64,000 nt of DNA, taken from Ryuthela nishihirai. Taxonomy: Eukaryota > Arthropoda > Arachnida > Araneae > Heptathelidae. Below the pieces are notes generated by a model. That model made no database searches and had not been told where the DNA came from. It worked only from the letters and a program-made list of their open reading frames with translations. The DNA lies in NCBI GenBank assembly GCA_038380435.1, contig JAWZYU010000017.1, positions 18,289,283-18,353,282 of the forward strand, written 5' to 3'. The position numbers and the translations under genes were made by a program. Positions 59,541 to 64,000 of this stretch are shown here, piece by piece. Position 1 is the stretch's first letter. The number at the start of each line of letters is the position of its first letter.

Positions 59541-60537
59541 CCTCTGTATTTTGGCTGTGTAACTCTGACAGTATAGCCTTTTTTTTTGCTTTGGTGCGCA
59601 AACCGTTCTTCATTTAGCCAAGATCACCAAACTTCAATACCCAAAGAAAAAATTCATAATGTTTAATAAAAAAAAAAGCAGCCAAGAAAGTTTTCCCCAC
59701 TTCATAACTAGTTCAGAAAAATCCTGTGAATGTGAGAAGTCCAAGTCACTGTTTAACATTGGCCATGTTTAAAATATGATACTGGAAGGAATCTTAAAAG
59801 AAATAAAAATAATGTTCAGGTTATATATTATATTATTTGGGAAGATATTTTCTCTCGATTAATATATAATTTAACTGTTTTTATTCAACGGGTTTTAAGA
59901 AATTGAACTGTACATTAAGGCTTAATCTTTTTTTTTTCACCATATATTGGAAAAGGCTTACTAAAAAAAAATGCTTGTAAATTTGTTTATATTATTTACA
60001 TAAAATTCGTAATTTAATTCTGTTTAATTTGTTGTATAGCATGACCTATTTCCATTGATTGGCTATATTTTTGAAAAATTCTAAAGTTGACTTGTTTATC
60101 TGACTCAGCACAATTGGCTAAAAGCCTGGAATTTTCTCAAAGTATGGTACCAAGGGAAAAACAAAATGAGAGAAATATTTACTTGAAACCAAAAAATAGG
60201 CTATTTCTGAATAGCAAAAAAATTTCTATTCATGCACATTATAATTATTTCTGTCTATTATTTTTTAAATAAGTTTTTATTTGTTTTGCCAGATAATTTT
60301 TTTTTTACTACATGACTCTACTAGTTTCATTTTAATGACTTTTTTAGTCTTTTTTGTTAAATATTAAATTTTCTGAAAATCCAGAATTAAATGATTCATT
60401 TGGCTTATAAACATGCCATAATTCCTATTGTTAGTTATTTCGCAAAGTTCTAAAGTTAATTTTTTTGGCTATACATAGGGAGAAAATAGCTTGGTCTATG
60501 GATGTAAGCCAGTTTTTCAGGCTGGACTCTGGAAGGG

Positions 60538-62624
60538 TTAACTCTTCCAGTGTCCAGCCTGAAAAACAGGTTTCTATCCAGGGGCCAAGCAATTTTCTGC
60601 CTATGCTCAGCCAAATAACTAATGAGAGGAATTATGGCATGTTGCATACCAAATTAATCAGCATTTAATTCTAGATTTTCTGAAAATAAAGTATTTTCAG
60701 AAAAATTTTTAGAAATTTTTAAAAATTTCAGAATTTTTTAGTCATGTAACAAAAGTGTAACAAAAAACACTATGTTTAATTTTAATAGGACTTTTTTAGA
60801 GTCATGTAGTAAAAAAATGCATCTGGCAACACAAATAAAAATTTATTAAAAAAAACTAAGACAGAAATGATTGCAAAGCGCATAAATAGAATGACTATAT
60901 TTCTGAATAACAAAAAAATTAACATTTTTGGTTTTAAGTAAATATTTTTCTCATTTTGTAATTTTTTTCTCGGTACCATACTTTGAGAAAATTTCAGGCT
61001 TTGAGTCAGATAAACAAGTCAACTTTAGAATTTTTTAAAAAAATAACCAATCAATGAAAATCGGTCATGTTATATACCAAATTAAATAGAATTTAATTAC
61101 GAATTTTATGAAAATAATATTAACAAATGTGCAAGCATATTGATTTTAATAAGCCTTTTTCAATTGGTATGGTAAAAAAAAATGATCGCACTATACAATT
61201 AAGGCTTCATTTTGGAAAACCTGCTGAATAAAAATAAATAAATTATATATTTATTGAAAGGAAATTTCCACCCGAATAATTTAATATTCAACCAGAAATA
61301 GGATTTTTATTTCTTTTAATGATTCTTTTTAGTATCGTATATATTAAACACAGCCAGTGTTATACAATGTGATTTGGCCTTCTCGCATTTACGGAATTTT
61401 CTGAACTGGTTATGAAATAGTTCGTATACAAGACATTCAATTTCAGAAAACGGTACAAGCTCAAAGTTTTTTTACTAAAAAAACAAGAAATGATAAAATA
61501 AAAATTACACATAACAATGGAATTTTAAATAAAATATCTGCAACAACTTTTAACCAGCCTCCGATCTAGTATAACTCGGAAAAATTGATAGTTAGCGATC
61601 TTACAATCAGCTGATTTAACGGAAGTAAATCTATAGAAATGAATTTGCTTTTGTATCCAAAAACTCATTTATTTTCAGAAAATGATACTAGTTCAAAGTT
61701 TTACTGGAAAAGTAATAAATAATTAAAAATTGACATACAGCCTAATGCGATGTTACCACAAGTTGTAGGCCAGCCATACGATATAACTTAACTATGAAAA
61801 AATCGATACTTATTGATTGGCCAAAAGATCGCTAAATTCCAAAAATAAATTATACTGAAATGAAAACTAACTAAAGTTTAAATATAAATAATACTAACTT
61901 GACAAAGAGTATCCAATATGCTGGACCAAAACTAAACACATAGCACAAGCAACTGAGATTGCATCAGCCAACTGTGGCTTGTTTGCCTCAGTGAAGCATA
62001 ACTAATTAAATGCAGGTGAATTTCTAAGAAGGATGTGTTTACTTTTAGTTTCGATTTGAAGGCAGGAAAGATGCATAGAATGCTGGGAAAAATGATAAAA
62101 ATAACTTGGGAATACTGACTAGGTTTTTGACAGAAAAGAGTGTGAAATGGAAAAATAAAATGGCGTACGTATTTTGTAATTAATTCCAAAATCTATCTTT
62201 TTTAAAAATAGCATTTTTTTTGTTAATTTTTAGAAGATTTTTCGAAAATTTATGGAAAAATTTGTTGATAATAGCTCAAATCAAACCTGCGAGCTTAAAT
62301 CAGAAGGTTGCTTCAGCAAATAGGAACGCTAACAAGCAAATTGGCAATACCATTTAGTGCTTCTAAAAAATGGCAATCAGATGGCTTTATAAAATTATTT
62401 AAATTGTAGTTTAGGAAAATATGCATCAAATTAAAAAACAATATTATTTTTTAAGCCTAAATTATATATTTTTATGAAATATATATAAAAATTACAACTG
62501 CAGTTTTTATTTTTTTTTAAATCAATATTTTTTTTGTTGTACTAAAAACGTGTGTATATGTCCTCGGCATATTTTTACAGATTCTCCGAACGTGTACAGA
62601 TGATGTGGACACTGGAAGGGTTAA
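60538..62624 (+). mobile_element. TTAA-flanked element, right member of the pair
   Basis: It is bounded by the shared TTAA at 60538-60541 and by TTAA at 62621-62624. Its ends are TTAACTCTTCCAGTGTCCAG and the mirror of TTAACCCTTCCAGTGTCCAC. At 2.08 kb it is AT-rich and without a transposase, so it is non-autonomous. It is inverted relative to 55413-60541; matching landmarks include 'gtcagataaacaagtcaact', 'ttaagctcgcaggtttgatt' and 'ttgttgtactaaaaacg'. Confidence 0.8.
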
Positions 62625-62761
62625 TAAATTAGCATGAAACAATATCTACATTGTAATTGAAATTTAGTTAGCCAAGGTATAGAGCACAACTAACAGAATT
62701 ATATTATAAGAACAATGAAAAAAAATTACTGCAGTGCACATTACATTCAATTGGTAACACT

Positions 62762-63026
62762 TCAACTATCTTCATCCATTCGTGGATCATCTAGAATGCT
62801 TCCAAAATTTTCCTTATTGGGTTTCTTCCCTTTTCCTTTAACTCTGCAGGAAGTTGTATAGGTTTGAGCAATTATGCCTGAACATCTGGAGGGTTCAGGA
62901 TCAGTACTGCAAATAGGTTTGAATAACTCAGTCAACATTAGCTGTTTAACCTGCATTTTGTCTTTCAAATGCAAAACATAAGGGAGGATTGCAACCTCAA
63001 TTACTTCGTAAATTTCAAGCTTTGAT
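62762..63026 (-). CDS. Candidate 3' terminal exon of an unknown gene
   Basis: On the - strand an acceptor (gatcttatttcag|) is followed by 265 bp open to a stop at 62762. The peptide begins after one split base with SKLEIYEVIEVAILPYVLHL, continues with LMLTELFKPICSTDPEPSRC, then VKGKGKKPNKENF, and ends DDPRMDEDS. The balanced composition, strong acceptor and basic-then-acidic tail look like a genuine C-terminus. No polyadenylation signal AATAAA is seen within about 100 bp. It is convergent with the SLC41 gene. I do not recognise the protein. Confidence 0.45.
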
Positions 63027-63214
63027 CTGAAATAAGATCAATTTGAAGAAACTCTGCATTTGCTATCGAGTGGTCTTTAATAACAATGAAAGCTTAGCAA
63101 AATTGAATGTCTTTAGATAGATTAGTCATCACTGCTATCATTTCTACCTTCATTAACTAGCTGATCAAACTCATTTTTGGTTCCTGGACCTTTTCATTGA
63201 TAATATCGGCAAGT

Positions 63215-64000
63215 AAATGCACAGAAATGAAAACTAAGGTTTAATTATAAAAGACAATGAAAGACTAACTTTACAAAGGGAGTGTATATCTATGTATACA
63301 AATGACATGCAGATGGCTGACTTTCCCCATACTTACACTTGTGAGCAAGCAATTAGAACACCTGCTACTTCCTCCTATTGTGACATTGCGCATTGAGCAA
63401 TATGAAACCTTATTTTTACTTTCAGTTTCGACCTGAAGGGTGGGAAAGACTCATAGAATGCTGGAATAAATAATAAAATAATTCTAGTAATAGTGAAATA
63501 AGTTTAAGACAGAAAAGAGTAAAATGGTGGTGGTGGGGGGGGGGGGGGTATACAGAGGTATGTACTTTGTAATTACATCCAAAATCTTCTGTTTTTAGGG
63601 GCGGGGGTGGCTCAGTCGGTAGCGCGCCAGGCTTGTAATCTGTAGTTCCCAGGTTCAAGTCCCAGCTGGGTCAGCATTGAGATTTATCTCCGCAAAATTC
63701 CCCGCCCTGCCCACGGTCAGTAGGGGACACCGATAGGCTTGGAAAGGCCGTCGTCCGTCGGATGGGACGTTAAGCCATGGCTCCGTGTGGGGGAGAGCCA
63801 TACCCTGTGCACGTTAAAGAACACACTGGATGGCCTTGACGGGAGGCTACCATCTGTCTCCCAACAGCTGTTCCAGTGGGTCCCCTCCCCCAACCTTCTC
63901 TGAGCCTTCGGGGTCCATATGACCTGGCCATTTAGCCCATGGTGTGCAAAAAAGTGCCGCTCAGAGGTAAAACAACTCAACTTCTGTTTTTAAAAATAGC
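63215..64000 (+). mobile_element. Third copy of the TTAA element, partial
   Basis: It is collinear with 61850-62215 of the right-hand element (cagaaatgaaaactaaggtt, then actttcagtttcgacctgaa, then catagaatgctgg, gtactttgtaattacatcca). A SINE B interrupts it and it runs off the window. Its left end is not a TTAA terminus. A G run lies near 63535. Confidence 0.75.
63598..63980 (+). repeat. SINE B, full length with target duplication
   Basis: Complete copy with A-box TGGCTCAGTCGG and B-box GGTTCAAGTCC. It is flanked by a 12-bp direct repeat CTTCTGTTTTTA (63586-63597 and 63981-63992), a typical LINE-made target duplication that sets the true ends of the family. Confidence 0.95.

Larger units (their letters stand above)
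55413..60541 (-). mobile_element. TTAA-flanked element, left member of a head-to-head pair
   Basis: TTAA at 55413-55416 and 60538-60541 bounds an element whose ends read TTAACCATTCTAGTGTCCAC (outer) and the mirror of TTAACCCTTCCAGAGTCCAG (inner). TTAA with short CCYTTCYAG-type ends is characteristic of piggyBac-like elements. It is a reversed relative of the 60538-62624 element along nearly its whole length, enlarged by a Tc3-like insertion, a nested foldback and an extra copy of an internal repeat of roughly 230-320 bp (three copies starting near 58620, 58940 and 59170). It has no transposase frame of its own. Confidence 0.75.

Overview
This is an AT-rich, repeat-laden piece of an animal nuclear genome. 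Codons are split by GT-AG introns many kilobases long, there are no operons, and most recognisable coding sequence belongs to decayed transposable elements. The mix (RTE-like LINE, Penelope-like element, Polinton-type DNA polymerase, Tc1 and Tc3-like transposons, TTAA-flanked piggyBac-like elements, two tRNA-headed SINE families) fits an invertebrate, probably an arthropod. The sequence alone does not fix the species.

One host gene is clear. Four in-frame + strand exons (41368-41865, 42986-43093, 46871-46942, 54783-54927) encode the first half of an SLC41-family (MgtE-type) magnesium transporter, closest to SLC41A1 in my recollection of the family. All junctions are GT-AG and join in phase. 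The rest of the gene must lie beyond the window. Its promoter and 5' exons are uncertain. A CpG-containing stretch with a CRE palindrome and a strong splice donor at 13024-13134, and a GC-rich exon-like block at 29889-30117, are the best candidates. A second host gene may end on the - strand at 62762-63026, where a good splice acceptor precedes an open frame ending in an acidic tail.

Layout. 0.4-1.2 kb: Tc1 remnant. 3.5-6.05 kb: a GGCTGG minisatellite, then a tandem array of roughly 300-bp units. 6.1-10.75 kb (-): a broken Polinton-type protein-primed DNA polymerase and an upstream unknown ORF, with a LINE fragment spliced into the polymerase. 10.86-13.2 kb: CpG-containing, promoter-like DNA. 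14-18.1 kb: SINEs and tRNA-like sequences inside inverted repeats, including a 178-bp-arm palindrome with two mismatches. 19.4-22.0 kb (-): LINE 5' half, SINE B and a Penelope-like fragment. 23.7-30.8 kb: SINEs, a Tc1 copy and the exon-like block. 30.8-34.4 kb: the best LINE copy, inside a SINE B that also holds a second SINE B. 38.2-39.8 kb: a piggyBac-like deletion derivative inside a SINE A, and another tRNA-like foldback. 41.4-54.9 kb: the SLC41 exons, whose introns hold a second LINE, a Tc1 copy and a LINE fragment. 55.4-62.6 kb: two TTAA-bounded elements head to head around one shared TTAA, the left arm carrying a Tc3-like transposon and a nested foldback. 62.6-64 kb: the candidate terminal exon and a third copy of the TTAA element interrupted by a SINE B with a clean target duplication.

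Nothing suggests the genes form a working system. The SLC41 transporter is the functional locus, and the rest records layered transposition. The most unusual structures are the head-to-head TTAA palindrome and the recurrent placing of tRNA-like Pol III promoter sequences inside inverted repeats.
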